NCBI GenBank assembly: GCA_022059125.1
Contig: JAEUWY010000002.1
Location: forward strand, 1,364,001-1,428,000
DNA: 64,000 nucleotides
DNA from: Corynespora cassiicola
Taxonomy: Eukaryota; Ascomycota; Dothideomycetes; Pleosporales; Corynesporascaceae
Reading direction: 5' to 3'
Each line of letters opens with the position of its first letter. The stretch's first letter is position 1. A model generated the notes under the pieces. That model worked only from the letters and a program-made list of their open reading frames with translations, did not search any database and was not told the DNA's origin. Positions 1-12,061 of the stretch are shown here, piece by piece. The position numbers and the translations under genes were made by a program.

Positions 1-2980
1 CCGCGCACGCACGCCTCAAGCCGGTCTCAGTGTTCCACGGGGAGCCCAGGGCGCGTCCACACGGTATCGCATCGCACTCCCCATGGTAGCACATGGAGTG
101 GGACCAATGTGTTTGGGTTTGCTAACGGTTACCACATGTATTTGCGTAGCAGGTTGCGAGACCGGCGGTTGCGTGCGATAGGTACGACGACGGCTCTGTG
201 CTGCCGAGGCACGCAAGGTCCTCTTCTCCGGGAAGCGTTACCGAGGAGGGATGGAGGCTCCGCTGGGGAGGGGTGCGTGCATGTGTTTGAGGTGTGCTTG
301 TGTGGAGGGCGTGCAGGTGGTGGGTGCGGTGGGGATGGGATGGGGGAGATGCAACGCTTCGGGGGCAACGTGCACGCAAAGCGCGTCAGTGTGAGCAGAG
401 ATGAATTATACCCGCGTTATCTGCGAGAGCGAGGCTGATGTTCTGGCGTGCTCGCTGGCTGACACGGGACATGATGACTATTTCTTACTGCTTTCTGCTG
501 TTCTGCGCGAGGGCGGGCTTCTAGAAGGCGGGAAGAGACAGGGGTTGAGTGCTTATCTCTGGGCCCTGGATCTCGCGGTGCGGTGGTGGAGGGCATTGGT
601 TGGGTGGCGCATCAGCACACATGTGACTGATGGCGAGGGGCGAAGACGAGGCTGGGACTTTGCCCTCTGCTGGTGCGAAAGGTCGAACTGTGTATCTCTG
701 TCGATGCCGACAGCGCGAAGGATTTGCTTGTATCTGTTGGCGTGAAGGCGAAGGATGGAAGTGGGTCTCGTCGCGCATCCCTGGTGGACGATCTGGAGCT
801 TGATTTGGTGTCGGCTACCTAGGTAAGTGCACACATCTGGGATCTAAACGGCGTCGGCGATTCGGCTCGTACAAGAGGAGTGTACGGCCGAAGCGGAGGG
901 GAAAAAAAAAAAGAGGTCTGCAATTGCAAAGAGAAGCTTGTCATGTGCGCCCGGCAGGCTTCGCGGCGCCGGCGAACCGTTGGAGATAAGCATTTAAGCT
1001 TGTCGTCTAGCACATTGGTGTAGGCGAGAACCGCAGCAGGGGCAACCCTCTGTGCCTGCCCCGCCGTTGCTGGCGTGAGCACGCCGATAAAAAAAAAAAG
1101 ACAAGGCCATTGTGTTCCTTCTACACAGCCGTCCAGCGAGAAGGACGAGGTGGGGGCGATGTGCATGGCAAGATATTGAGGGACGTCGCTGTGCCTCAAT
1201 GGTAATATCGCACAGCAGAGTGTTATCATCCTCACCGTCATCGTCACAGCCCGTCCATGATGGTACGTCGATAAGGTCCTTCCCAAGACAGAAGGATGCA
1301 TTCCTTTGGCCGTGACCCGTATAAACGTGCTCGCGGGGGCAGATGCCACACGACATTCCCGAAAAAGGGACAGGTCCGAGGGTAGCGCGAGGGTGCAATG
1401 CGCCAGGGAGAGAGGGCGCATCCCGTCTGCCGGGAAACGTTCCCAGCATTCCAAATGTGCGGATTGATCATGTGGGCCGCAGCTATGCGTGCGCATGGGC
1501 GAGGGGGCAGGGGTTAAGCCATCGAGATGGCCTGCATGGCCGCCGTGATATTGCACAAGGCATCGTGAGATCAGGCTGCATCCCTCCAATCGAAGCCGAG
1601 GCCGCTGGTGGCGTGGGACTGAGATTCAGCAGCGCGATGCTGACGGCAGGATCCTAGATGCCTGGGACGGCCAGTGGCAGGACGCTGATTCTCGGCCGCT
1701 CGTTGGCTCCAAGGAGCGCGAGCCGTAGGTGGAGGCGCGGAGGCATGGAGGCATGGAGGCGTCGAGGGTCGAGCATGTCAGGTCAGAGCCGGCCACCCAC
1801 CTTCCTGTCTGGGACTGGGGTGCCCGCACGACGCCACTTGGTGGCTGTCCTATCCGCGGTCAAGCCTTGGTCGGGGGTGCTTGTTGTGTCGGCAACTCCA
1901 AATGCCCTGCAGCTTCAATATCAATCTAATCTGGATGACGCCGGCCGGCCTCGGGGGCGTCTCGTACCGCTTCGCTGCGACCTCGCGTGCGTGGGCTTGA
2001 TGGCTGCGTTCGTCCAACATGTGATGGGCGTGCGGGTTGCTGCTTGTAGTCAGTCGCCTTGCCTTTGCGGCACCCATCCTCGACCTGGCCATTACATTGA
2101 AACGGGCATGCGACTGCGCTGCGCCGGCTACGAAGGCATCCTACCGCGGCATGCTTCCTGCCTCGCCCTGATTGCGCCGGCAGTGGATTGGGCGCATCCA
2201 ATTCCGCTACAGCCCAGCGCCACCCCCCCCATTTCATTTGCATTCCCCTTCTCCACGAACCAGCGCTGCCCTTGCTATCTCAGACGGACTGGTCCTGGAG
2301 AAGCCTTGCCGCAGCCGCACCTTCTCCAGACTGTGCCCGCAGGGGCCTGCGTACCGGCGAGTGTGCGATATGGCCAGTCTGTCTGGTTCGCTGGCCATGC
2401 AAACCAACTCGATGGCCCGGCCTTCAGCCCCCAGCCCTCCCTCCTGTTTGATCTGATGTGTTGCATGGATTGGCTGCTCGAGCGATGCGGATTGGCCCCG
2501 TCTAGCCCAAATACGCATTTCCCAATCAAGTCCCAAGTCCGGGGGCAGGAAGCGCTGCTCGATAGCCACTGGCAAGGCCATGCGCGGTTGAATTCGCCTT
2601 GCGCACCGTTGATCGTGTCTTCCGCCCGCGCGTTGCCCAGACGGGCAGGCAACGAGCTTCGATAGAAGCTTCGGTACGCCTGGATCCACTGCAATGGCCG
2701 AGACGCCCAGATAGCGACAAGCTTGGACCGTGATACCCAGCGACAAGGGTCCAATCCCGCCGTGGATGCTTGTATTGGTCTGATAGTCATGGGGGGGGGC
2801 TTACCTTCACCGCGGCGGAGCGCAGAGCGCAGAGGATCGTGCGACAAACGCACCTGGCGCCATATCTGAAGGTAGCCACATATATTGCGTCTTTCACCCC
2901 CTCCCACCTGCCGACCTCTTTATCGCGTGCCGCACTCCTCTGCCTTCGACTCCTCCACCTGTCAACAAAGGCAGCCCAGC
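1..2980. other. Intergenic region without supported gene
   Basis: No convincing gene is visible. Open frames exist on both strands, including 335 codons at 1658-2665, but they overlap each other antisense, are rich in Pro, Arg, Cys and His, and show no recognisable domain. This is what GC-rich non-coding DNA produces. The last few hundred bases are the likely promoter and 5' leader of the transporter that starts at 2981; the final 60 bases are a C/T-rich leader typical of filamentous fungi. A G9 run lies at about 2791 and a short GGAGGCAT-type repeat at about 1739-1765. Confidence 0.6.
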
Positions 2981-5513
2981 ATGTCGAACAACCCCGAGGT
3001 CGTCGACGTCAACGTCGACCCAGTCGGCCACGTGAACCCCAACGTGTATGTCCTGTCTCTTGCCTTGCCCGTCCCCACATTTCTGCCTGCCCCACACCTT
3101 CCGTGCGCTTTGGACCTCCAATTGACCTGCCTGACAGCCCGCCTCTGACTGAGAAAGACAATGTCTTCAACACTCCCGCCTATGGCACCAACGAGAAGGA
3201 CCTCGAGGTCGAGCACGTCAAGTCGCTCGACGCCGAGCACCACGACGACTTCACCATTGACCCCTTCAAGCCCTTCGATGACCTGCCCAGCGAGAGGAAG
3301 AACATCCTCACCATTCGGGCTCTCTTCGTCGGTCTTTGCTGCGGTGCCCTTGTGAACGCCTCCAACGTCTACCTCGGCCTCAAGACTGGGTGGACCTTCA
3401 CTGCCAACCTATTCGGCGTAAGTACTGCCTCTCAGATCCAGACCCATTGCACCACGTCAGGATGCTCATGTTCATGGCCAGGCCATTGCCGGTTTCGCCG
3501 TCGTCAAGTTCATATCCAAGACTCTCCCAGAGACCTTCCCCCTCCTTGGTGGAGGCTTCGGACCCCGTGAGAACAACATTTGCCAGACGGCCGCCATGGC
3601 CTCTGGTGGTCTGTCCTCTGTCTTTGTCTCTGCGTTTCCCGCCATGTACCAATTGAATCTGTTGGACACGCCCAAGAACGACTACTGGAAGATTGTGTCC
3701 CTCACGGTTGTCTCTGGATACTTTGGCTACTTCTTTGCCACTCCCAGTATGTCCCATCGGCCCATGCAAGCCGTCATTCTCATGCTAACGCGAGAATAGT
3801 GCGCAAGTTTTTCATCATCTACGTCGCTCGTGAGCTCCGCCTCATCTTCCCTACCGCCTCTGCTACCGCCATGACCATCCGCTCGATGCACCAGGCTGTC
3901 ACCGGCGAGGCCCTCGCCAAGCTGAAGATGAGGGGTCTTTCGATTGCATTCGCCGTCGCCTTGGTCCTGCGCGTCGTCTCACAGTACGCTGTCGGTATCC
4001 TCTGGGACTGGCACTTCTTTACCTGGTTTTACATCTGGGGTAAACACAACAACCAGGCTCTTGCAGTTGAGAGCTGGGGCTGGTACATCGAGTGGACTCC
4101 CGCTTTCATTGGCTCTGGTATGCTCGTCGGCTTGAACGTCTCCATTTCCTTCCTCGCTGGCTCCATCATTGCTTGGGGTATCATTGGCCCCGCCCTTGTT
4201 CACAACAACATGGCTTGGGGTGTCCATTTTGGCGACGATTATCCCGAGTGGAATGGGTACTACTCTTTCGCTTCGCTGAGTGCAGCTGCTTGCAACAAGG
4301 ACTGGCCCAGCCCTCGTTACTGGCTGCTCTGGCCCGGTGTCCTTCTTATGATTGCCGTCTCCTTCACCGAGCTTGCGCTTCAGTGGAGGATCTTCTGGTT
4401 CGCTTTCAAGGCGCTTTACCGCGGAATCGGATCCGGCATCTATGCCGCCAGCCGTTCCATGGGCAAGGAGATCACTGCTTTGAAGAACTTTGGAACCCAG
4501 TCCGAGGAAGACTATGTCGAGGATTCCGCTGCTCCCGAGGATCAAGTCAAGATGTGGATGTGGATTCCTGGACTTTTGCTTTCCATCGTCTGCATCTGCG
4601 TTGTACTTGGTGTTGAATTCGAAATGGTAAGCCGAGCACATATTTCCAATCTTGAACCACCATGCTAACTCTTTCGAAGCCCGTTGGAATGAGCCTCCTG
4701 TCCGTCTTTCTCTCCTTCTTCTTTTCTTTCCTCGCCATTCAGTGCACGGGTGTCACAGATATCACTCCCCTCACCGCCGCCTCCAAGGCCTCCCAGATTG
4801 TCTTGGGTGGTGCCACAAAGGGCGAGAACTGGAACATCGAGCACGCCCAGCGTCTCAACCTCATCGGTGGTGCCATGTGTTCCATGGGCGCTTCCCAGTC
4901 GACGGACCTAACTTGCGACTTCCGTACTGGCTTCTTGCTCCGCACCCCACCAAACCAGCAGTGGCTCGCCCAGGGCCTCGGAACCATCGTCGCCGTCTTC
5001 CTCGCCCCGGCCATGTTCCAGCTCTTTGCAACCGCCTACCCGTGCATCATCGATTCCGAGGCCGAGACGTGCCCCTTCGCCATTCCCTCCGTGTCCGCAT
5101 GGCGTGCCACCGCTGTCGCCGTCACGGACCCCACGTTCCCGATTCCCACGTCGTCGGGTATCTTCGCCATCGTCTTCTCCATTTTCGGCTCCATCATGGT
5201 CATGGTGCGCCACTACGTCTGGGTCGGCGAGCTCGAGTGGATGAGGAAGTACCACCCCAACATGATGTGCATCGGACTTGCCTTTGTGCTCGCCCAGACG
5301 CAGTATGGAACCGCAATGTGCATGGGCTCGGCCCTCGCCGTCATCTGGCAGAAGAAAAACCCCGCCCACTTTGACATTTACGGCTATGCTGTTGCGGCCG
5401 GTCTCATTGCTGGCGAGGGTATCGGTGGTGTCATCAATGCCATCTTCCAGATTGCAGGTATCTCTGGGTCCGTGTATGGCACCAATGCCGGATGCCCGGT
5501 TTCTTGCGAGTAG
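2981..5513 (+). CDS. OPT-superfamily oligopeptide transporter
   Basis: Predicted multi-pass membrane transporter of the oligopeptide transporter (OPT) superfamily, whose members move small peptides or metal-chelate substrates across the plasma or organelle membrane. Five exons join as 2981-3045, 3138-3417, 3482-3746, 3800-4626 and 4680-5513, giving 756 aa, a normal size for the family. All four introns are 53-92 nt and GT-AG. The first ~70 residues are hydrophilic and acidic and probably cytosolic. From the stretch beginning IRALFVGLCCGALVNASNVY the protein is a series of hydrophobic segments, and this opening resembles the YSL-like/microbial OPT branch. A cytosolic charged loop around residues 440-490 separates two membrane halves. 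The start is the first ATG after a C/T-rich leader and precedes a short first exon. The substrate cannot be read from sequence. The gene is convergent with the ankyrin gene downstream. Confidence 0.92.
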
Positions 5514-6041
5514 AAAATCATGCGTGGTTGGCGTGTTGATTGGGTGCTTTGGCGCTCACAGTGCGTGTTGGGCGCGGCATGGGCGTAATGGTTATGAGAT
5601 TATGAGATGAGTTATGGGGTGGATTGCGATATACCACGCCGCTGCATGTTGGCGGTGCTCTTGCCTCTGCGCTTCACTGAGCTGCACTGATGCTATGGCC
5701 TTGATGAGATTAATTAATGCGCTCATTTGATTTCCATGTCTTGTCTGCTACTCCACTAGGGCACCTGTGATGTTGATCCGCGAAGAAAAGAAAAAATAGC
5801 ATTTGGAAAATGGAGAGTGAGATTTGAGATGATAACGACAGAAATACTGATGCCTAACCTAACCCCCTCCCCCTGCCTCGGAGACTTTTCCACCCCCGTC
5901 CCGCCCCATGCCCTCGTCAGGCCCCCCATCGCACCTCCCCATCTTCTCTTCTCCTCGCCTCACCTGACTTTCCCACGAGCAAAAGGGCAATGTCGTCCAG
6001 ACAAGCTCACCCAGTCCCACTTTTGTTCGTCATTCGCGTTA

Positions 6042-6058
6042 GCGCGCGCGCGCGCGCG
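6042..6058. repeat. (GC)n dinucleotide run
   Basis: Seventeen bases of alternating G and C lie just upstream of the long poly-G tract, in a potential Z-DNA-forming context. This is a direct sequence observation. Confidence 0.9.
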
Positions 6059-6090
6059 TGGCCCTCGGGCCTTTGGAAAGCTTGCGAGTC

Positions 6091-6092
<2 letters not shown>

Positions 6093-6126
<34 letters not shown>
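6093..6126. repeat. Poly-G homopolymer, 34 bases
   Basis: An uninterrupted run of 34 G lies between the convergent 3' ends of the OPT and ankyrin genes. It may form quadruplex structures. It may also be a consensus or assembly length artefact, because homopolymers of this size are poorly measured. Confidence 0.95.
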
Positions 6127-6127
<1 letters not shown>

Positions 6128-6532
6128 ATTTTAAGGTGCGGCTTCGGCGGCGGAACCGCGGGCTTGGGATTGCGGACTCAGGCCTGGGTTCGGGGCAGGC
6201 AGGAGGTGGCAGTGGCAGTGTAGTGGCAGTGTAGTGGGGGTTAGGGGGTGTTTGGCATAAGGTGGGGGATGAGAGCCGGGTTGAGAGGCTTGTTGGATAG
6301 AAATGTTGGGTGGATGGTGAGATTGTTTTGAAGTCGTTGCACTCAATTGATTGGGAGTATTGGTAATTCTTGACTTGCCTCGAGGCACCATTTTTGCCAA
6401 AATATTAGGAAAGCGTGTTTAGAAGACAAAGATGGATGGAAAGGCGACTAAAACCCTCACGTGCTCCCCAAAAACCATTTCCTAGACTCCTTTCCAATGC
6501 CCACATCCTGACATGATTTCTCAACGATGACG

Positions 6533-9500
6533 CTAATACCATTGTCTAACCTCATCCCTGAAATCTTCCCCAGCATCCCCAGAATCTGATTCGACATCAC
6601 TTCCCTGCTCATCGTACTCTCCGTAGACCCTACTTGTCTTCCTACCGGCCAATCTGTTTGCAACCTCATTTGCATCCAACAAACTCACTAACCTCCTCTT
6701 GCCTGGATGTTCCTGCACATACCAATTGCACACGCCCCATATCGATTTGAAATCTCTACGTTCGTCCTCTTCGTCTGCCTCTCTTTTCAGGAACGCGCTA
6801 CGGTGCCGATCGGTAATGCTAGACATCCTGGTGTGCAAGCTCACGATGCTCGGCGCGCTCTGCACGCAGTTCGCCAGGTATGAGTCGGCGGCGAGTTCGT
6901 AGGGGGTACGACCAACCGAGTTTTCACGGTAAAGAAGGTCCGGCCGCGTTTGTAAAATTTGCTTAACCCAATCGCAAGACTTCTCTTTGATGGCGTAGTG
7001 TAAAGGCGTCTCACCGGCGCCGTCCATGAGTTCCAGCCATTCGTTGTTTGTTACGGCAGCAAAATCTAGCAGAATCTTGAAGGTTTTGGTATCCTCTGTG
7101 GAGCGGTGTAGCCAGCGATTGATTGGAGTGAGAGAGCCGGGGTGGTGGGAAGAGCGTTCGGTGAGCAGGGAAGGGACCAGACGTTCATCAATGAGGTTGA
7201 GCATGGGCTGGAGTTTGTCGGAGTTTGCTGTGGAGGAGTAGTAGGGACTGACCAAAAGGAGATGGATAATGTTGGCTCCTTCGTAGTCTCTGACGGTTTG
7301 GTTGGCACCGGCAGCTATGAGAAGCTTGGCAGCGTCGTAGTGGTGGCGAGCGAAGGCAAGAGCCAGGGGGGTGTATCCATCGTTGGATTTGTGTTCTAGC
7401 GAGTCGGGAATAGTCTTGATCAAGTATTCGATCAACTTTTGGGACTCATCTGTCGGAGTAGCCATGACTGCGCAGTGGAGAGCCAATTCGCCTGTGATGT
7501 GTCAGCCTAGAATCTAGTCGTCGTTGGGGGGTGTACTCACGCCTCGCGCCGAGCCATTTTCGTAGCACTTTTTCGAACCCACCGCCCTTGGTGTTGAGAT
7601 GCTTGATAAGCTTATCGTCCTTGTATGCTTCCGCAAAGTCGAGGTAGTGACGTGTAGGCGTATCGCTGAGGTACCATTCCACACTGCCAAGACTGCCTTT
7701 GAATGCAGCTTCCAGCAGAGGAGGATTCCTGTCGACAACGCTCCTGACGTATTCTCCCCGAGCGGCTGAAACCCAATCATTCCGTTTCTTCCCATGAACA
7801 CTGAGTCCTTGGTAATACTTTGGCTTCTCTTGATACTTGACGCCACTCTTGTTGACAAGAGCTTCAAGTTCCATTCCAGCGCCACCATGCTTTATCATCT
7901 CCGCCAGGTGTTCCAGGCGGCTGTACTTCATAGCGGAAGAGTAGTCGGCATAGTCGAATGAAGGAATCGTCGAAGTTCCCTTTTCTTCCTTTTTCACCAT
8001 TCGGTCCACCCACTCGAGTTGCAAATCCAAGAGGAATGAGAACAGAGACTTGTCGTTGGTGATAATTGACCAATTGACCAAAGAGACAGTACCACTTCCA
8101 GATATCTCCTTGTTGTTTGGACCATAAGTGAACTTCCTGTCCGGCATAAAGTAGTAAGCGTAATGCCAGGCCTTGCACCTCCAGGTGATGTACTGAAGCG
8201 GCGTGATTCTGCTCTTAACTTGGGTGGAGATTTCACCAATGTTATCAATTGTGAACTTGTCATCAATGATCTCCTTGTACACTGGGACATCGCCTCCATA
8301 GCTTGAGTCGTCTTCGTCCTCATCCTTCGGCTCCATGTAGTACCGGGCCTTGGGTTCCTCATCGATTGGGTGATATTGAGCGAATGAAATCTCAAGAATG
8401 GCCTTTGCGACCTCATTATGGCCGCGTAAAACTGAAAGGGTGAATGGAGAGTGGTCGTGTCTATCAGAGACTGCGATTTTGAGTGGAGTGTTGTCGTTGT
8501 TCGGGCCCCACGTGGCCAGAGTCAAAGCCTTGACCGTGTCGAGATCTCCATCCCAGGCAGCTTGGAAGCTAAATTTTTTAGCAAAATTCTCGATATTCGA
8601 ATCTTCAATTTACTTACAGCCTCAGGTACGCATCACGCGTCTCATCAGTCAAGTCGTGGACTTGAAAGTCGAATTCTACGCTCCAAGGTGGCATGTCCCA
8701 TTCCCATGGCCGATTCGGCCGCTTATGGCTATCGGAAGGAGTACTCTCTGGCACCTTCAACTCAGGATGAAGTTCATCACACGTCTTGGCTCCTTTGCTG
8801 AGGAGAAGCTCTTCAAGCTTCTCAAAATCAATGCGAAGGGCTGCAACAGCCCGCATCTTCTCCACAACTCCCTCGCGCTCTTCGTATGTTTTGAGCTGTT
8901 GTTTGTAGTTTTCCCAGGACTGCTTGTCACTTTTCTTGACACAGTTGATCTGCATCCTCGCGATAAAATATTTGTAGGAGCCCTTGTCAATGCCTTCGAG
9001 GTAGTCCACGTCCTCCTTGAACTTTTGCTCAGGCTTCTTCGGAGGTTCATCGTCTTTGAAATCCTTCAGATGCTCAATCTTTGCTCGCACAATGTCAAGC
9101 AGCGACTCCGATTTTTGGTAAGACCGACGATATTTGCTGAAGATGCACTCTTGGGCCGCCTTTGTGAGCGTATTCGGCGAGGCGCCCCTCTCAAGTAGCT
9201 GCTGCACTACTCCCGGAAGCTCGGCAGCCACTGCTGAGATGATGGGTGGCTCGACATTCTCCAAGAATGTTTCGTAATTCTGCTTGGAGTCACGCTTCGC
9301 AATGTCCTCATATGTGGCTTCGACTGATTTCATCCAATCCTTGAATTCAATACAGGGTAAGGCACCGGCTTCAAGAAGCTTCAGGGCTCCCGCAGCGTTT
9401 CCTCTGAGGATTGCGCTCATCAGTGGACTTTGAGCACCTGGGTTATAAGCCCAGCCAGTCACCGCCAGATGGTTGATAGCGCGCTTCGCTGATGGTTCGT

Positions 9501-12061
9501 CGAACTCGAACAAGGTCTCCAAAAGTTCCGGTTGCTCATCTGATATGTAATGAAGCGCTGTCGTTTGTTTCGTGTCGGCTTGTGCAGAGGATGCACCTAA
9601 CTCCAAGAGAGTCTTGGTCATAGCCCTGGCCTTCTCGAACGGTAGACGCAGAGAGAGCACCAGGGTGAGGATAGCACCTCGTGGAGACTTGTCTTGATTA
9701 AGGAGTTTGATCGGAAGGAGGACATCGGCACCGAATGTCTGAACAAGCTCCTTCACCACATCAATGTGTCCATTCAGAATTGCATAATGAAGTGCGGAGC
9801 ACTGCGTATCCCACGCAAGAACGTTGATGTCGAAAACATCCGGATCATCCTGGTTATCTTCAAGTACAGGGCCCTCTTCTTTGTTGTCCTGTTCCTTGAT
9901 TTTGACGTAGGAGCCCGTGGTCGTAGAGTGAGCTTCATCATCAGAGTCTTCCTGGTCAATGACCTCGATATCACTTGCGCTATCGGAGGGAAATCTTTCA
10001 GGCAGTGCCATATCAACCTTATCATCTTGTTGGCTGGCCTTCTTTGCGTCGATTCTCGTTTGTTTACGAGCATCCTCTTTCTTGGCTTCTTCTTCCTCGT
10101 TCTCCTCGCTTTTCTGGAGAATCATCCGAACGATCTCAACGTTCCCACGAGAAGCAGCTAAATGCAGAGATGTCCTTCCATCTGCGAGGCGTGCAACAAG
10201 ACGAGCACCATGGTCGATGAGAGTTTTGACAATCTCTGGCGTGGAAGAAGTGACGGCGAGGTGCAAAGGCGTACGGCCAGCTACGGGATCAATTAGTAAA
10301 CGTTGTAGCTTTCTAGTTACGATCGATACTTACTGTAGTCGCGGCAGTTTGGATCGGAGCCCTCCTGTGCAAGCCAGTCTTGAACATGCTCAAGGTCTTC
10401 ATCAACAATGGCCTGACAAAGCCGAGCAGTGTTTCCAACCTGAGGATGATGAGTAATTGCACAGAGCATTCCGAGTCAAGAAGGTACTCACATAAGCCAT
10501 CTCAGTCCAATCGTCATCTGTGATGGGATTGAATGAACCAATAGCCTGGCGACCCGGATCATCCTTGATGAAGCTGATCTCGCCGGAAACATAGATCTTA
10601 GCCTCCGCTTCTGCCACTTCCTCTTCCTCAAGAGTTGCAGGCTCAGGGCAAACGCCACAGCAGTCGTGAATCACATCCTCGGCAAAGCCAAAGAAGGCTG
10701 GATGACGGTGGAGGTTGACCTCGCGATCCTCACGTTTGTTCCACTCGGCGTTGAGCAGAAGATCCTTGGTGTACAGAAGTTTCTCGATCTTCTTGGCGTG
10801 GTACTTCTCGCCATACGGGATGGTGAAGGTGTGATAGTCGCTGACATCCTGTTGGTCAATGTCGACCATCCAGTCGGCAACTTCATCTTCGTACTGCTCC
10901 TTGATGTTGTCGCTACCTCTGTCGTACCTACGCCACCCGCGATTAATTTCCGGGCGACCGCGTTCACGACGACGCTGATCCATATACTGCTCTCGCTCCG
11001 ACTTGGTTGGCAACCGTTCTAAGACTAGCAGCCTCGCCAGTCCTACCGTTCGCGCAAAGTTCCGCTCGAAGATGGTTGGGTCGATTCTCGATCGATCCAG
11101 AAGAGGCCAATAGACTTCGAAACCGCGATGGGAGTACTTGGACAACCTATTCTCATAAGACGGGGATCGACGGGTAAGGTCGATGGTGTTGGTCTGCGTC
11201 ATATAGGCGGTCAAGGCGCGAGGTGCAGCCCAGACCTGCTTGCCATCGTAGGCTGCACAGGAGCAGTCCACGTCGAAGCCGGTCAAAATCTCGGAAACAG
11301 ACTTGTAGATTCGGAGTACAATCTGGATGTGGCGTGTGGGGTACTGGCTGGCAATGGTGATGGCATTCTTAGTACGGATGGTGGTCGTCTCAGTCAGGAT
11401 GGAGTCTTTGATGCGCCGTTCGATCTCGATGATTCTGGGATGAATGCATCAGCAACATTCATAATATACAAGGGCATCCACACGAAGTGACCTACTTCTT
11501 GACCGCATCTTCCTCGCTCAGCCCGTAGAGAAATAGATCAACATCGGAAGCTGGGGCAATAGTCTCATGGTAATACTGTCGCAGCGCCCTCTTGGAGTTC
11601 TTGCACTTTGCCGGGACTGGCAACATGCAAGTGACGACCGAAGATCCGGCTACGACGACGTTGGACCAGTCCAAGTCGACCAAGGACGACTCGCAAAATA
11701 GGGCGAAGTTCTTCTGAAAGTCCTTGATATCCTGTACAATTGCGGAGGATCCATTGGGACGACGGTCAGAAGCGCCGAGGGGCATGACATATCTCTCCTT
11801 TTCCTCATGGCTCTCGCTTGCCAAGTCACGGGCGTGGATTGTGACATGGCGTTGCTTCCCATTGAAGACGGGAACGATGTTGAGATGATCATCTGCTAGC
11901 GCAGGATGATCAGTCTCTTGGGCAAAGACTTCGCGGAGCTTTGCGTCATATTGCTTGTATGGTTCGAGAAGCTCTGGGAGGGATTTGGAGGGGTTGTTCT
12001 GGATGTAATCGAGGAAATGGGCATGCTTCACCGGAACTTGGGGAAGTACCGAAGGAGACAT
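6533..12061 (-). CDS. Nucleotidyltransferase-like / ankyrin-repeat protein
   Basis: Large predicted protein of 1754 aa. Six exons on the minus strand join as 12061-11496, 11434-10492, 10439-10334, 10280-8618, 8568-7541 and 7491-6533; every junction is GT-AG and keeps phase. Residues ~130-320 carry nucleotidyltransferase-fold hallmarks: VVVAGSSV at ~136-142, SDVDLFLYG at ~172-180 (candidate metal-binding D173/D175) and GFDVD at ~241-245 (candidate third carboxylate). A conserved-looking stretch, RSPSYENRLSKYSHRGFEVY, follows at ~279-298. Ankyrin units run from ~540 (GRTPLHLAV, DGRTSLHLAA, SALHYAILNG), with more near the C-terminus (DGYTPLALAF, GETPLHYAIK). Acidic linkers separate the blocks. 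I recall similar N-termini in uncharacterised proteins of fungi, amoebae and giant viruses, from memory only. Its function is unknown; nucleotidyl transfer is an inference from three motifs. The start is the ATG at 12061, with an in-frame ORF extending further 5' to 12214. Confidence 0.85.

Larger units (their letters stand above)
5514..6532. other. Intergenic region between convergent genes
   Basis: This is the shared 3' space of the OPT transporter (+) and the ankyrin gene (-). It contains a (GC)n run and a 34-base G tract, listed separately, followed by a G/T-rich stretch with a repeated GTAGTGGCA motif at about 6210-6235. I see no gene. Confidence 0.7.

Noticed and set aside
819..1589. 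256-codon open frame on the minus strand
   Set aside because: It has no recognisable motif, unusual His/Cys/Pro content and overlaps other open frames; there is no splice or start context to support it.
1658..2665. 335-codon open frame on the plus strand
   Set aside because: It is overlapped antisense by frames of up to 210 codons. Its content is Pro/Arg/Cys-rich with no domain, as expected of GC-rich non-coding DNA.
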